Part shown: piece after piece, positions 1 through 10,736 of the stretch | Layout: each line of letters begins with the position of its first letter | How positions within the stretch are numbered: position 1 is the first letter of the stretch | Assembly (NCBI GenBank): GCA_001600355.1 | Contig: BCJU01000001.1 | Coordinates: 5,146,013 to 5,210,012 of the forward strand | Length of the DNA: 64,000 nt | Direction of reading: 5' to 3' | Origin: Meira nashicola | Taxonomy: Eukaryota > Basidiomycota > Exobasidiomycetes > Exobasidiales > Brachybasidiaceae | Made by a program: the position numbers and the translations under genes | Notes under the pieces: model-generated | What the model was told of the DNA's origin: nothing | What the model saw: the letters and a program-made list of their open reading frames with translations, nothing else | Database searches by the model: none

Positions 1-3000
1 CTCTCCTGTTTCGCGTTTTTGGTTCACTCTCCGGTCTCTTCAATATGATCGTTTTCCTTTTACTTATGGTAGGCTTGGCTTCCCTTTTGGCCGTTCAGCT
101 TTTCAGGGGTGATATTCCCGCTGAATCTGACGGTCAACCGAACGAAATCAATTTCAAGCAAATGTGGAATTCATTCTTGGGCATGTATCAAATTTTCTCT
201 TCTGAGAATTGGACAACACCTCTGTATAGCGCATTAACAAGCGAAGGAGAATTCAAACAAGCCGTAATCGCAGGTATATTTATGTGCGGATGGTTCTTAT
301 TTGCCAACTTTATCGTCTTGCAAATGTTTATTGGTGTCATTGCAGAAAATTTTGGCATTGCTGAAAGTCAAAAACGAGCGCAACAATTAGAGGTCTATCT
401 TCGCAATCTCGAAAAGCCCAAAACAGCTTTGATCGTTCGAATTTTGCAGCGTCTTAGCCCGTATAGATGGCTTCGGGAACACAATGCTGCCAAAATGGGG
501 GAAAAGTTGCCAGAAGATCATCCGGAGACACGATTACAAGCCGAAAGAGCATTGGATAAGATTGACGAAAAGATTCTAAATCGTCGAAGTATTCGCAACA
601 TCGTAAGTCCAAGCAAAGCACAAGGAGTTTTGAAAGTTGTGAGAAGAATCGCACGTTTGGACAGACCGGAAGAACAAATGCCTCTCGACACAATACGAGC
701 GCGACAAATTCGTCAATCATTTTCAGGCACTTCAATGTTAAATGATCGACGTCAGATGAGCATGTATGAAACCGCTGCCGCGGCTGGAGTTGCAGCTACG
801 CATGCAGCTGTTGCTGCTTCAAATGAGCCTTCCACTTTCTTTTCGGCATCTGACAATATGCAAAGTGATCCTCAAGATACAGCGCGATTGTTTGCTCGAG
901 ATCGACAATTATTAAGGATGAGAAGCGATCTTGGATTGATATCTGAAGAAAGACCAAATCAAGCAGAAGTCAATGCGTTGCACGAAAACAGATGGAAAAA
1001 TGATCCACGTATCGCTCAAGCAAGAATGATCAATACGCACCCTTCTTACGAAAAATCTCTTTGGTTATTTTCTAATTTGAATAGATTCAGACGTACTTGT
1101 CAAAGTATCGTGCCATGTTCTCATGGTGAACGCCTTTTCGGAAGACGAACATCACCTTTCCGGTTGCGAATTTACCAACTAGCAATCTTTGCAACCATTG
1201 CGGCTAGTGTTATTATCGCTGGTTGGGCTACGCCTGCTTATCGTCGTCAGTGGTATCAAGATCATGGAATTCGTCGCGATAGTTGGTTTTCACTCACAGA
1301 AGTTACCTTGAGTTTGATCTTTATTGCAGAATTTTTCATCAAAGTTATCGCAGACGGGTTTGCATTCACGCCAAACGCATATCTTTTATCGCCATGGAAT
1401 GCTTTGGATTTGTTTGTTTTGTTGACTTTACTTGTCAATGTGACGACCGAATTGGCTGTTATCGGAGGTGTCAGTCGCTTTACCCGTGCGCTTAAAGCTT
1501 TTCGAGCTCTTCGCTTAATTAACTTGTCTGACCTTATGAGACGTACCTTTTCTGCTTTGATAGCCGTTGGAGGTCGTTTTATTGACGCTTCTGTGTTGGC
1601 AATCCTCTATATCGTTCCTTTTGCAATTTGGGGTCAGAATTTATTCTCTGGTTTACTTTACTCTTGCACAGATGGTAGCGCAGGTATTATCAATAAAGCA
1701 AGTTGTATCGGTGAATACGGTGCAAGCCCTTCTGAATGGACCTTCCTTGCTCCGCGTTCATGGCAAAATCCAACAGAAGGATCGGTGTATAGCTTTGACG
1801 ATTTCCGAAGCAGTTTATTGATCTTATTTGAGATTGTTAGTTTAGAAGGATGGACAAACGTAATGGCAACTGCAATGAGTGTAGCAGGATTCAATCAACA
1901 ACTTCAAACCGATCAAAGACAAATTAATGCTCTTTTCTTTGTCATCTACAATCTCATTGGTGCTGTCTTTGTTTTGACACTTTTCGTTGCAGTCATTATT
2001 GAAAGCTTTCAAACTTTTTCTGGTGCAGCTTATTTGACTACTGCGCAAAGGCAATGGATCGATCTCAAAAGGTTAATTGCAAGACAAAGGCCATCAAAGC
2101 GACCCAAGATTCGACCAACTGACAAAGTACGATCATGGTGTTATGATCGTGCTGTGCACAAGCATGGCTGGTGGTCACGTTCGATGACAGTGCTTTATTT
2201 GATCAGCTTGATCACATTGGCAACAGAGATGTATAACGATTCAAAGGCAAGTGAGCAAGTGCGAGATATAATTTATATCTCACTGGCCTCTGTCTTTGCC
2301 ATTGACATTGGTGTACGATTGAGCGGATTAGGCTGGCGGTCATACAGACAAGATATGTGGAATCTCTTTGATCTGATTGTCGTTCTTGGTTTGTTCACAA
2401 CTTCGATTCCCCTTTTATCGCCTAATCCCAACAATGCGGCAAACGCTCAATTGCAAAAATTCTTTTTGGTGGCCGTAGCATTCAAATTGGTTCAAAAGAA
2501 TAACGCGCTCAATCAATTGTTCAAAACAGCCATCTCTAGTTTACCAAGCATTGTCAGCTTATTCTTGCTTTGGATTACTTTCTTCTTGGTTTGGGGTATC
2601 ATGTTCGTAGAGGTCTTTGGATTGACGAAATGGAACATCAATGAGACGTACAACAAAAATTTTTCAACATTGCTCGGAAGTTTGGTATTCTTGGCCATGA
2701 TGTCAACTGGAGAAGGTTGGAATTCATACATGCACGATTTCACAATCACAGAACCGTATTGCACTTCATCTGAGAATTATCTCAACACAGATTGTGGCAG
2801 TGAAGGTTGGGCATACTTTTTGTTCATCGGCTGGAATGTGATTTCCATGTATATTTTCTTGAATATGTTTACAGCCACGGTTGTGGAAAACTTTTCATAT
2901 GTGTTCCAACTTGGAGGAAAGCCAACACTATCGAGAGAACAAGTACGAAATTTCAAGAAAGCCTGGGCAGAATTCGATACGACTCGATCTGGAGTGTTAC

Positions 3001-4520
3001 GCAAAGATCAATTCGTCCCTTTCTTTAATCGATTAGATGGTTCTTTGGAAGTGCGAGTTTATCCTGCTAAAGCGACGATCAAAGCGCTCAAAGATAAAGC
3101 ACTTACAAGCAAAGAAGGACGACCTAGATCTTTTGATGCATCTTCTCGTGGTTCACGCAGCCCTACAAGACACAATGCTGCAGCTAAGCTCTTGAGTCCT
3201 TTGGTGAGCAGTACGCACAAAGCCAGTAAAGAAGAGCAAAGAGAAGCATTTTTATGGCCACCTTCTCCGAATGAGCTGATCGTTGATGGCTTAAATGTGA
3301 CTGCACTCACCCGTCAATTGGGCAAATTTGATCATGAAGAAATTAAAAGACGTAAGATGCGATTTGAGCGTTTGTATCATGAAGCATGCTTATTGAAAGA
3401 TCAAAAAGAAAACCGTGGTAAAGGTGGACTTTCATTCACGGATATGCTCTTACTTTTGGCACATTACAAATTGATCGATGACGAACAGGCTTTGAGCTTA
3501 GACGAACTCGTGGACAGAAGAGAGCTGATGCAACTTGTTGAGGACAGAATCGAAACGGAAAGGATTCGTGGTATCCTTCGACAGATTTGGTTGCGTAGAC
3601 GCTTTTTGGCCATTCGAGAAGCAAAACAAAGATTGAGCAGCGATCGATCATATGCAAGCTTACAAAATATTCCCGGCTCTCCTACTACTCAAGATATACC
3701 ATCAATCAACGTTCAAGACTCTTCTCTTGATATGAACGGTAAGCAAAAAGCACGTCAAAAGCCGGCATTGCGTTTAGATTTGGACAGCTTAAACGATCCC
3801 ACTTCTTCAGGGAGACAATTTGTCAGTCAATTTGACGATGATACCCCTTCGCCCGGTAAGATTAAAACGTTGCGTCAAGGTGGATTGGCAGGTGAACATC
3901 CAAGTATCCTTTTAACAACATCTGGAGATGATGATATGGACGACGTTGATTCGATGAAACAAATGAGTGTCGATGGTCTTTCGCCCAAATCAGCTACGCC
4001 AAAGTCTTACATGAACGAATTACCCATCGGTGAGACTTCTATGACGCAATTATCGCCTTCACCTAGCTTGCAAGAATTGGAAAGGCAAGCATCTCCTATC
4101 ATTCAAGAGATTGATACATCCGCTTGGGGATCTGTGGCAAGAAGACTTTCAGCAGATCATTTAAGCCTTGACAGGATGAGAGAAGATGCAGGCAATAACA
4201 CAGGTGCAGCAGCATCTTCTTCCTCTTCATCATCGCATCGTCAAGGTGCTTTCAGTAGGATGAATCCTTTCAAATCACGTAAAAAGTCTGATGCGGATCA
4301 GCAAATGCCGCAATCATCTTTATTGAGAGAACAATCTCGAGAAGACAATTCTGCAATTCACAAAGTGCAATCCAACACTTCATTCGGTTCTCGCGATACA
4401 AAAGATACCAACGAAATGCGTGAAAGTGATCATAGCTCGACTGCATCAATTTCATTGCGAAGTGCTAAGAGTCCTAATCAGTCACAAAGACCTGCAGGAC
4501 GAGAAGGTGATTGGATTTGA
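1..4520 (+). CDS. CCH1: Cch1-type voltage-gated calcium channel alpha subunit, 3' part
   Basis: Plasma-membrane Ca2+ influx channel of the four-domain family (fungal Cch1). The frame is already open at base 3, so the gene begins upstream of the window and the ATG at 45 is internal. What is visible, counting from that Met: the end of domain II with its pore loop (SSENWTTPL, about residue 53), domain III from about residue 378 with an arginine-spaced S4 (RFTRALKAFRALRL) and pore loop (LEGWTN, about 601), then domain IV from about 714 with pore loop (GEGWNS, about 887). Each visible pore loop has a Glu just before the conserved Trp region. An EF-hand-like stretch follows at about 970, then a long polar cytoplasmic tail. 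Domain IV S4 has few basic residues. No intron in the visible 4.5 kb. Family assignment is secure; the N-terminal half is not visible. Confidence 0.93.
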   Translation, partial: LLFRVFGSLSGLFNMIVFLLLMVGLASLLAVQLFRGDIPAESDGQPNEINFKQMWNSFLGMYQIFSSENWTTPLYSALTSEGEFKQAVIAGIFMCGWFLFANFIVLQMFIGVIAENFGIAESQKRAQQLEVYLRNLEKPKTALIVRILQRLSPYRWLREHNAAKMGEKLPEDHPETRLQAERALDKIDEKILNRRSIRNIVSPSKAQGVLKVVRRIARLDRPEEQMPLDTIRARQIRQSFSGTSMLNDRRQMSMYETAAAAGVAATHAAVAASNEPSTFFSASDNMQSDPQDTARLFARDRQLLRMRSDLGLISEERPNQAEVNALHENRWKNDPRIAQARMINTHPSYEKSLWLFSNLNRFRRTCQSIVPCSHGERLFGRRTSPFRLRIYQLAIFATIAASVIIAGWATPAYRRQWYQDHGIRRDSWFSLTEVTLSLIFIAEFFIKVIADGFAFTPNAYLLSPWNALDLFVLLTLLVNVTTELAVIGGVSRFTRALKAFRALRLINLSDLMRRTFSALIAVGGRFIDASVLAILYIVPFAIWGQNLFSGLLYSCTDGSAGIINKASCIGEYGASPSEWTFLAPRSWQNPTEGSVYSFDDFRSSLLILFEIVSLEGWTNVMATAMSVAGFNQQLQTDQRQINALFFVIYNLIGAVFVLTLFVAVIIESFQTFSGAAYLTTAQRQWIDLKRLIARQRPSKRPKIRPTDKVRSWCYDRAVHKHGWWSRSMTVLYLISLITLATEMYNDSKASEQVRDIIYISLASVFAIDIGVRLSGLGWRSYRQDMWNLFDLIVVLGLFTTSIPLLSPNPNNAANAQLQKFFLVAVAFKLVQKNNALNQLFKTAISSLPSIVSLFLLWITFFLVWGIMFVEVFGLTKWNINETYNKNFSTLLGSLVFLAMMSTGEGWNSYMHDFTITEPYCTSSENYLNTDCGSEGWAYFLFIGWNVISMYIFLNMFTATVVENFSYVFQLGGKPTLSREQVRNFKKAWAEFDTTRSGVLRKDQFVPFFNRLDGSLEVRVYPAKATIKALKDKALTSKEGRPRSFDASSRGSRSPTRHNAAAKLLSPLVSSTHKASKEEQREAFLWPPSPNELIVDGLNVTALTRQLGKFDHEEIKRRKMRFERLYHEACLLKDQKENRGKGGLSFTDMLLLLAHYKLIDDEQALSLDELVDRRELMQLVEDRIETERIRGILRQIWLRRRFLAIREAKQRLSSDRSYASLQNIPGSPTTQDIPSINVQDSSLDMNGKQKARQKPALRLDLDSLNDPTSSGRQFVSQFDDDTPSPGKIKTLRQGGLAGEHPSILLTTSGDDDMDDVDSMKQMSVDGLSPKSATPKSYMNELPIGETSMTQLSPSPSLQELERQASPIIQEIDTSAWGSVARRLSADHLSLDRMREDAGNNTGAAASSSSSSSHRQGAFSRMNPFKSRKKSDADQQMPQSSLLREQSREDNSAIHKVQSNTSFGSRDTKDTNEMRESDHSSTASISLRSAKSPNQSQRPAGREGDWI

Positions 4521-4707
4521 GATCGCTTACAAATGATGTTTTATGGACAATTCTTTTCTTTTTTCTCTATCTTTCTTTCTTTTTCTCACTGTATATTCAC
4601 CTCATTGCAAATTCAGCACAACCATTCTATACACACTTTTCATATTCATACTAGCAAATATATACATCGCATCGGACTAGAATCGTAATACAATTAATTA
4701 TGTTTTG

Positions 4708-5549
4708 TCAAGTGTTAAGAACCAAAAGCATGACTGAAATCAAACTTAACCAATAAAGACGATAGTTGAGCGAATTTTGATAACCAGCATTATGATCAGG
4801 TTTTGCAGGTAAAAGGATACCTATCGAACTTCCATTTGGATTAACGACTAATACTGGTGCAGTATCATTTATTTTTCCAATTTTTGGCATTACTACCGGA
4901 ACGACTGGTACGGGTGAAGAAGAATTGAGAAACATTGGCGTATTAAATTGTGCTACAACTGTTCCATTTATAATCTTTGCTGGCATTTGTTTGGTAGGTA
5001 AAGTTGTTATCAATCTTGGAGGTTCAACGCCAATCGGTCCATTGACTTGAAAGGGTGGGGAGCAAGTCAATATTGGATACCTAAACATACATTTTTATTT
5101 TTTTCTTACTCACATGACATTTGTTGAAATGCAGATTGAGCGATAGATTGACTTTCAATTTTACAAGGTGGTTCACTTGCAACGCTACGAACGATTGTCG
5201 TAGGAGGAGAATCGATTAAACGACCTGCCGAATCAATTAAACGTAAAACAACATTTTCATTACTTGGTAAATCTATACGCCAAAGTTGAGAACCTTTTTC
5301 TGCATCTAAATTGATAAATCTTCTTTCGGGTTCTGGATTAATTGAGTTTGTTTGATTGTTTATTGTATAAACAGAAATGTTAACCTTTGGTCCGATTGCA
5401 TTGTTCCATTGAATTTGAACTGGCATACAAGTTGAAAGAGAAGGTGGAAGAAAGATTTGTAATTGACCTTGAGGTGGCGCAGCAAGGCATTCTGTATTGA
5501 TCAAGAATAGGAAAAGAAATGTGACAAAGATCGGTATTGTCATCATCAT
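4708..5549 (-). CDS. secreted, probably GPI-anchored protein of unknown function (two exons)
   Basis: Proposed exons are 5549-5114 and 5045-4708, giving about 257 residues. The 68-nt intron has donor GTGAGTAAG, a pyrimidine-rich stretch and acceptor TTTCAAG, and joins the two open frames. The start is taken at the first ATG of a run of three Met codons, directly before a strong signal peptide (hydrophobic core IFVTFLFLFL). Exon 1 resembles the beta-rich extracellular domains of fungal surface proteins (PVQIQWNNAIGP, then NVVLRLIDSAGR). Exon 2 is Pro/Val-rich and ends in a hydrophobic segment after a small-residue region (YWLSLISVMLLVLNT), as expected for GPI attachment. I recognise no specific family. 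A 28-nt alternative intron (5082-5109) also keeps the frame but is improbably short. Confidence 0.72.
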
Positions 5550-5993
5550 CTTTGTAAGATATTTCAACTGTTGACTAAAAGGATGTGGTTGATAGTCAGA
5601 ATAAAAGGTAAAAATAAAAAAGCAATATGGAGAAGATTAATAGGAGCGGAAACCGTTAAACAATTTGGCTGGAAAATTGTCGGCTCGTTATTCTTCCGTA
5701 AAGACTATAAAAAAAGAGCGGCGCCTGAGCCCCTAATCACGATAAATGTCACTTCTTGTAATCACGGTGCCGAAAGAAAGGGCGCGCAAAGAAAATTCTG
5801 CATGTGGGGTTCAATGTGCAAAATCAGCATCATATTTCCTATTGTCCACCAATTTTTTCTTTTAAGAGACCTGAAATAAACTTTGTATTGAATCACAATC
5901 ACTCTGAATCTGTTACGATCTCATCAAAATATCAAACATCATTCATTTTTTGATACAAAGATAATATTGGAAAACGTTTAATTACAAATCAAA
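5550..5993. other. intergenic region without a supported gene
   Basis: Holds the promoter of the secreted-protein gene to the left and the 3' end of SPT16 to the right. A 102-codon open frame on the plus strand (5571-5879) has no recognisable domain and atypical composition. I see no RNA gene or repeat. Confidence 0.6.
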
Positions 5994-8900
5994 TCAACGA
6001 CGTTTACCGCCACCCTTTTTACGTCCTTTGCGATCTTCATCGCTACTAGCATCATCGCGCTTTTTATCGTCAGCTCTCTTTGCTTTACGTTCAAGTTCGT
6101 CCCAATCTTCTCCTTCGCTTTCATCATCATCAAAGTCACTTCCGCTTCCATCTTCCGATTCGTCGTCAAAGTCACTCTGTTCATCTTCGCTACTTTCATC
6201 ATCGTAAACATCTGATTCACCAACTTCATTTCCGAAATCACTTCCACTTGCAGACGCATCTTCATCTCCATCTTCAGAATCACTTTCTGTTGATAAGAAA
6301 CTCCATCCTCCATCTTCAAAGAATCCATATGGATCTTGTTTGATTTGCGTCAAGATTTGAGGCCAATTCAAATTAACAGGTCCTTCTGAAACGCAAATAT
6401 CGCAAGAGTCCAAATACTCTTTAATAGCATCCAAATTCTTCACATCGATCGAATTGATGTGCACAGGAGCTTGTGAGAAATCACTGTTGATGATCACCAT
6501 ATCAAAGTTCTTCAATCCGTAAGAAACACGTTCCAAATGTACAATTTCAATCTCTGATAGCGTAGTGACGAAGAATGGTGGATCGGTCAAGTGAACCAGG
6601 CATTCAGTTGTCGGTTGCAATAGAACGTTGTTACGATGAGGAACACCGTTAAATCCTAAATCACGGAATGGAGTGTCGACTGTCAATCGTCCTTCAGAAG
6701 CATCAGAAATCTTATTTGCAAAGCTCTTGAACTCTTTGTTTAGGATATGTCTCTGTCTTCTCTCTTCTTGTTCCAATTCAATTTCATCTTCATCTCCTCC
6801 TCTGTACTTTCTCTTGCGATTACCAGTTTCATCGAATTGAACATCACTGGCTTCTCTATAGAATTGCACATCCTTTGTCTTTTTCTTTCCGACCATAATG
6901 GGTGCTTTGAGATGCACATGAATAAGCACAATCAGTTCATTGTCACAGGGTTGGTAGAACAAATGTTTAACATTGTTGAAAAGAACGTCAATCTTCTGAT
7001 CTGGACGAATAGGTGATGCAAATCTTAAACCGTTTTGATGAATTTCAAGTCCACCTGGCACACGTTTACCTTCCAAAGCAGGACGTGGGAAGACATCTGA
7101 TAATGTCTGTACACGGCCTTTGTTAAGAACAATTTTGTCCTGCTCAACAACGTCTGCCAACTCCTTTTTTTCGGCTTCTTCCTTTGTCTTCAATTTCTTC
7201 AATTCAGAAATGTCGTGATAAAGTTCGCTAAAATGAGAAGTTTCACTGGATCGGAATGACATCGAACGAACAAATGTTGCGTCTGGATTTTCAAATGGGA
7301 CATCCTCCTTCTTTCCGGCAATTTGTCCGGGTGCGATGAAGTTAAATCGAAGGTAAGTGAAATCACCCTCATCACTTTTGGAAACATTCTTCAAAGTGTT
7401 GATGTGAAACGGAACTGAGAACCCGTAGATGGGCAAGAAAATGGTCTGAGCCTTGTGGTCGATAAAGATACGTAGATCTGCAGTCTTATTAGGGACCATA
7501 TAATCCTTTTTGTAACTCTCGAATTTCTTGAACGTCTTTCCACGCTCTTCTGATCCTTCGCCGTCTTGATCAGCAAAACGACTGAGACCATCCTCTTGTT
7601 TCTGTATGGCAAGCTCTTTTTGATGCTTTGCGAATTTGTCCGCTGATGTGATATCCATTTGATCAGTACGGGTACGGTTTCGCAATACTTTGCCACCCGT
7701 TTCTAAGCCGTCAACTTTTGTCTGCTTATTCTTCGATGACTTGGCGTCTGCTTTTTCATCTTCATCACTCTCATCTTTCAAGAAGATTGACTCACTTGCT
7801 GCGGCAACGCGATCTGTAAGGAAAACGGCAGCTCCATTGGTCACTCGTACGGTGTCAATCACAAGAAGAGAGTACTTTTTGCCATTTTGCGTAGGATCGT
7901 CTAGACCGTCAAAGCCAACAACAAGGTTGAACACCATATCTTGCTTAATCTTGCGGGTGTTCTTGGGCCAAAGCACAAACGTACTATCTCGGAATTCCAA
8001 CCCTGTGGCGAACCCGATATTCTTTGTAAGGTGATCTACCATACTGGGATTCTTTGCTCGCAATGATTCTACAGCCTTATCAAAGACTGATTTGCACGTC
8101 TCTCCTGCTCGCAGAAACTTTTCTGCGATTTCATGCTGTAGTTCAATAAGCGTTGTGTAATTCTTCTGTTGAGATTTGTGCGGATCAATCAACCAGGTCC
8201 GTCCGATGTTACTACAATAGCTTTTGTATTTCAATCCCATACTGGCAAGGATTACTCCGCTTCCATTAGCACCTTCTAATCGATTCGCGTTTGACTGCGC
8301 CGAAGTTCGGAGATCGTAATTACCGCCTGATTGAATAATTGGGGTATAACACCAATCGGCAAGACTCAAATCAGCAAACTCCAAGTTGCGCACTTTCTTC
8401 CATAGAGCTTTGTCTTCTAATTTGTCCTCGACTCTAGCTGCTAGCTTCTCATGTGAGACCTTCTTATCGTCATCTAAGATTGTGGACATCTCATCAACGA
8501 AATATTTGGACATAATACCGCTTGACATTCTAGAAGCAGTCTTTAAGCATTTTTGCTCTTCTTCGTCTTTTGATGCCCAAATTGTGCTGAAAGCTGCGCC
8601 TACATCGATCTCTTCCAAGCTTTCTTTAGCGCTAGATTCCTCTAGAACTGCTTTCCATTCATCAGCCACTTTTCCAATTTGTGCTTCTTTAGGGAAAGAG
8701 CCGATACGCTTTCCTTGATCGGTAATCTTTTTGATCACATCATTCCAAATTGCTTTGTTTTCATCATCGTTCTTCGATCGCTTGAGAATTTCCACTTTAA
8801 TCCCTTCCTTATTCGATACAAATGGCTCGATATATTTGGCCTTGGTGGCACTTGTCACAAAGATGATGCTCTCCTTCGTAAAGACAATCAAAGTAGAAGG

Positions 8901-9104
8901 GAATTCGTATCCGAGCAACCATGTATGTAGTGAAAGTGTTTTTGAGTATGTTACATCTTCATTTTGCCCACCCATAAGGACAGCAACTGCATCGCATCGA
9001 CTTAGTCGCTCATCTTCCGGTGATGCTGAGTCCTTAAAACTTGCTAAGACGGACGACGCACGTTTGAAAAACGCCTTTGAATCTATTTTGATTTCGTCTG
9101 CCAT
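5994..9104 (-). CDS. SPT16: FACT complex subunit Spt16 (histone chaperone)
   Basis: Large subunit of the FACT complex, which loosens and reassembles nucleosomes during transcription and replication by binding H2A-H2B and H3-H4. At 1036 residues and without introns it matches the usual Spt16 length. The N-terminal part (about 1-440) is the catalytically dead aminopeptidase-like (pita-bread) domain, recognisable from segments such as GSGVILASMGLKYKSYCSNI and NLVVGFDGL. A charged linker and dimerisation region follow. The middle tandem-PH region (about 620-930) contains NVKHLFYQPCDNELIVLIHV and GVPHRNNVLLQPTTECLVHL. The tail (about 940-1036) is strongly acidic (Asp/Glu/Ser), the histone-binding region, and ends in a basic patch. 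The start MADEIKIDSKAFFKRA matches the family N terminus. It diverges from ATG8 across a 0.7-kb intergenic region. Confidence 0.97.
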   Translation of the reverse strand: MADEIKIDSKAFFKRASSVLASFKDSASPEDERLSRCDAVAVLMGGQNEDVTYSKTLSLHTWLLGYEFPSTLIVFTKESIIFVTSATKAKYIEPFVSNKEGIKVEILKRSKNDDENKAIWNDVIKKITDQGKRIGSFPKEAQIGKVADEWKAVLEESSAKESLEEIDVGAAFSTIWASKDEEEQKCLKTASRMSSGIMSKYFVDEMSTILDDDKKVSHEKLAARVEDKLEDKALWKKVRNLEFADLSLADWCYTPIIQSGGNYDLRTSAQSNANRLEGANGSGVILASMGLKYKSYCSNIGRTWLIDPHKSQQKNYTTLIELQHEIAEKFLRAGETCKSVFDKAVESLRAKNPSMVDHLTKNIGFATGLEFRDSTFVLWPKNTRKIKQDMVFNLVVGFDGLDDPTQNGKKYSLLVIDTVRVTNGAAVFLTDRVAAASESIFLKDESDEDEKADAKSSKNKQTKVDGLETGGKVLRNRTRTDQMDITSADKFAKHQKELAIQKQEDGLSRFADQDGEGSEERGKTFKKFESYKKDYMVPNKTADLRIFIDHKAQTIFLPIYGFSVPFHINTLKNVSKSDEGDFTYLRFNFIAPGQIAGKKEDVPFENPDATFVRSMSFRSSETSHFSELYHDISELKKLKTKEEAEKKELADVVEQDKIVLNKGRVQTLSDVFPRPALEGKRVPGGLEIHQNGLRFASPIRPDQKIDVLFNNVKHLFYQPCDNELIVLIHVHLKAPIMVGKKKTKDVQFYREASDVQFDETGNRKRKYRGGDEDEIELEQEERRQRHILNKEFKSFANKISDASEGRLTVDTPFRDLGFNGVPHRNNVLLQPTTECLVHLTDPPFFVTTLSEIEIVHLERVSYGLKNFDMVIINSDFSQAPVHINSIDVKNLDAIKEYLDSCDICVSEGPVNLNWPQILTQIKQDPYGFFEDGGWSFLSTESDSEDGDEDASASGSDFGNEVGESDVYDDESSEDEQSDFDDESEDGSGSDFDDDESEGEDWDELERKAKRADDKKRDDASSDEDRKGRKKGGGKRR

Positions 9105-9801
9105 CTTGAAAAACTCTTTCCAACTTCCCGCCGTAGAATAGGGAGAGTAAAAGTGTTTGTTCCTTATCCAACCTTTCTCCTAAAATGAATAGATTTTTCA
9201 AGTCGGCAGTCGAACCAGCGAAAATGGTAAATGACGATGAGAAAAGGAAGGAAAGTTTACACTTCCTTCCTAGCCCCGTTGTTAATTCCAAACGCGCTCT
9301 TTTTTTCCAACTTACAATTCAATAAACGCGCGTGCGCGCGTCTTAAAGCGTGAAGGGATACGGTTGTATTGAAAAATGCACCGTGCACCCGCCTGCGCCG
9401 AGATCAACACATTTTGGTACCCTTAGCCTATGTACATACATATGTATCATGGTTGCGGGCGACGTCAGCCTGCCGGTGATATACCTATATACACCGCTGA
9501 GCAGAGCGTGGACCTTTTCAAGCTTGTGTGATTGCTTATAATTTTCAAAGCACTGCACGCTACCAGTGTTGGCTGAGCTGACGCATCTTTAAAGCTTATA
9601 AGCTTGAAATAAAAGCAGTGCATTGACGCACTGTGGTCAACGCCTTTGTCAACCATAAATCGTACGCTTATCCATCCATCATCGTCAAGACCTTTAATTT
9701 CCTCAGCAAAGGGATTCTAAAGGTGGCAAATAACCGCAATCAACAATCATACACCTAATTCTCCCCTGTTCTCCATCTTCTCTGCTAATTCAAAGTTCAA
9801 A
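9105..9801. promoter_or_regulatory. shared intergenic promoter region between SPT16 and ATG8
   Basis: About 0.7 kb between divergent start codons. It contains an alternating CpG-rich near-palindrome ACGCGCGTGCGCGCGT at 9326-9341, an alternating TATGTACATACATATG stretch near 9430, and a CT-rich leader before ATG8. A GCCCCG hexamer lies near 9273. No open frame here looks like a gene. That it acts as a bidirectional promoter is inferred from gene orientation. Confidence 0.55.
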
Positions 9802-10327
<526 letters not shown>

Positions 10328-10736
10328 ATATAGATTCGCACAACCTATGCATCTCAGCTCATCCTCGCTTCGATTTACCGCTTTTATCTTGATCCGTTCA
10401 CATTGTATTCGATCCCGATTGTCCATTCTCAGCAAATCATTATTGAAGATCATTCAAGACCCAACAATTTAACCAAGCTCACGAATGGTTCTCTATGAGT
10501 CTTCTTCTTCCTCCTCGTCTTCGTTTCCGTGTAATATGTATATCGCCTCCAACTCAATTTATATCCTAATCTCATTTCTCATTTTAGACTGTTATCTTTC
10601 AAGCGATTATGGATTTGCAATATTACAGCTAATGTACTATTAAATTGTAAGGTACAAGTACAAGATTATGATCGCTTTCAAAAAGTAAGTATTTTGCAAA
10701 AGAGGATGTGCAGTTTCCATTTTTCTCCGTTCAATC
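10328..10736. other. convergent 3' intergenic region
   Basis: Lies between the stop codons of ATG8 (+) and the PP4R1-like gene (-). It holds both 3' untranslated regions and CT-rich simple sequence near 10500. No gene or RNA is apparent. Confidence 0.55.

Noticed and set aside
5082..5109. A 28-nt intron joining the halves of the surface-protein gene
   Set aside because: Keeps the frame but is far below the 55-90 nt range seen elsewhere; the 68-nt alternative has better sites.
5571..5879. A 102-codon plus-strand frame between the surface-protein gene and SPT16
   Set aside because: No recognisable content, and its start overlaps the promoter of the divergent gene.
9273..9278. GCCCCG upstream of SPT16 as another copy of the array promoter element
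   Set aside because: It is about 170 bases from the start, a single case among the core genes, and likely chance.
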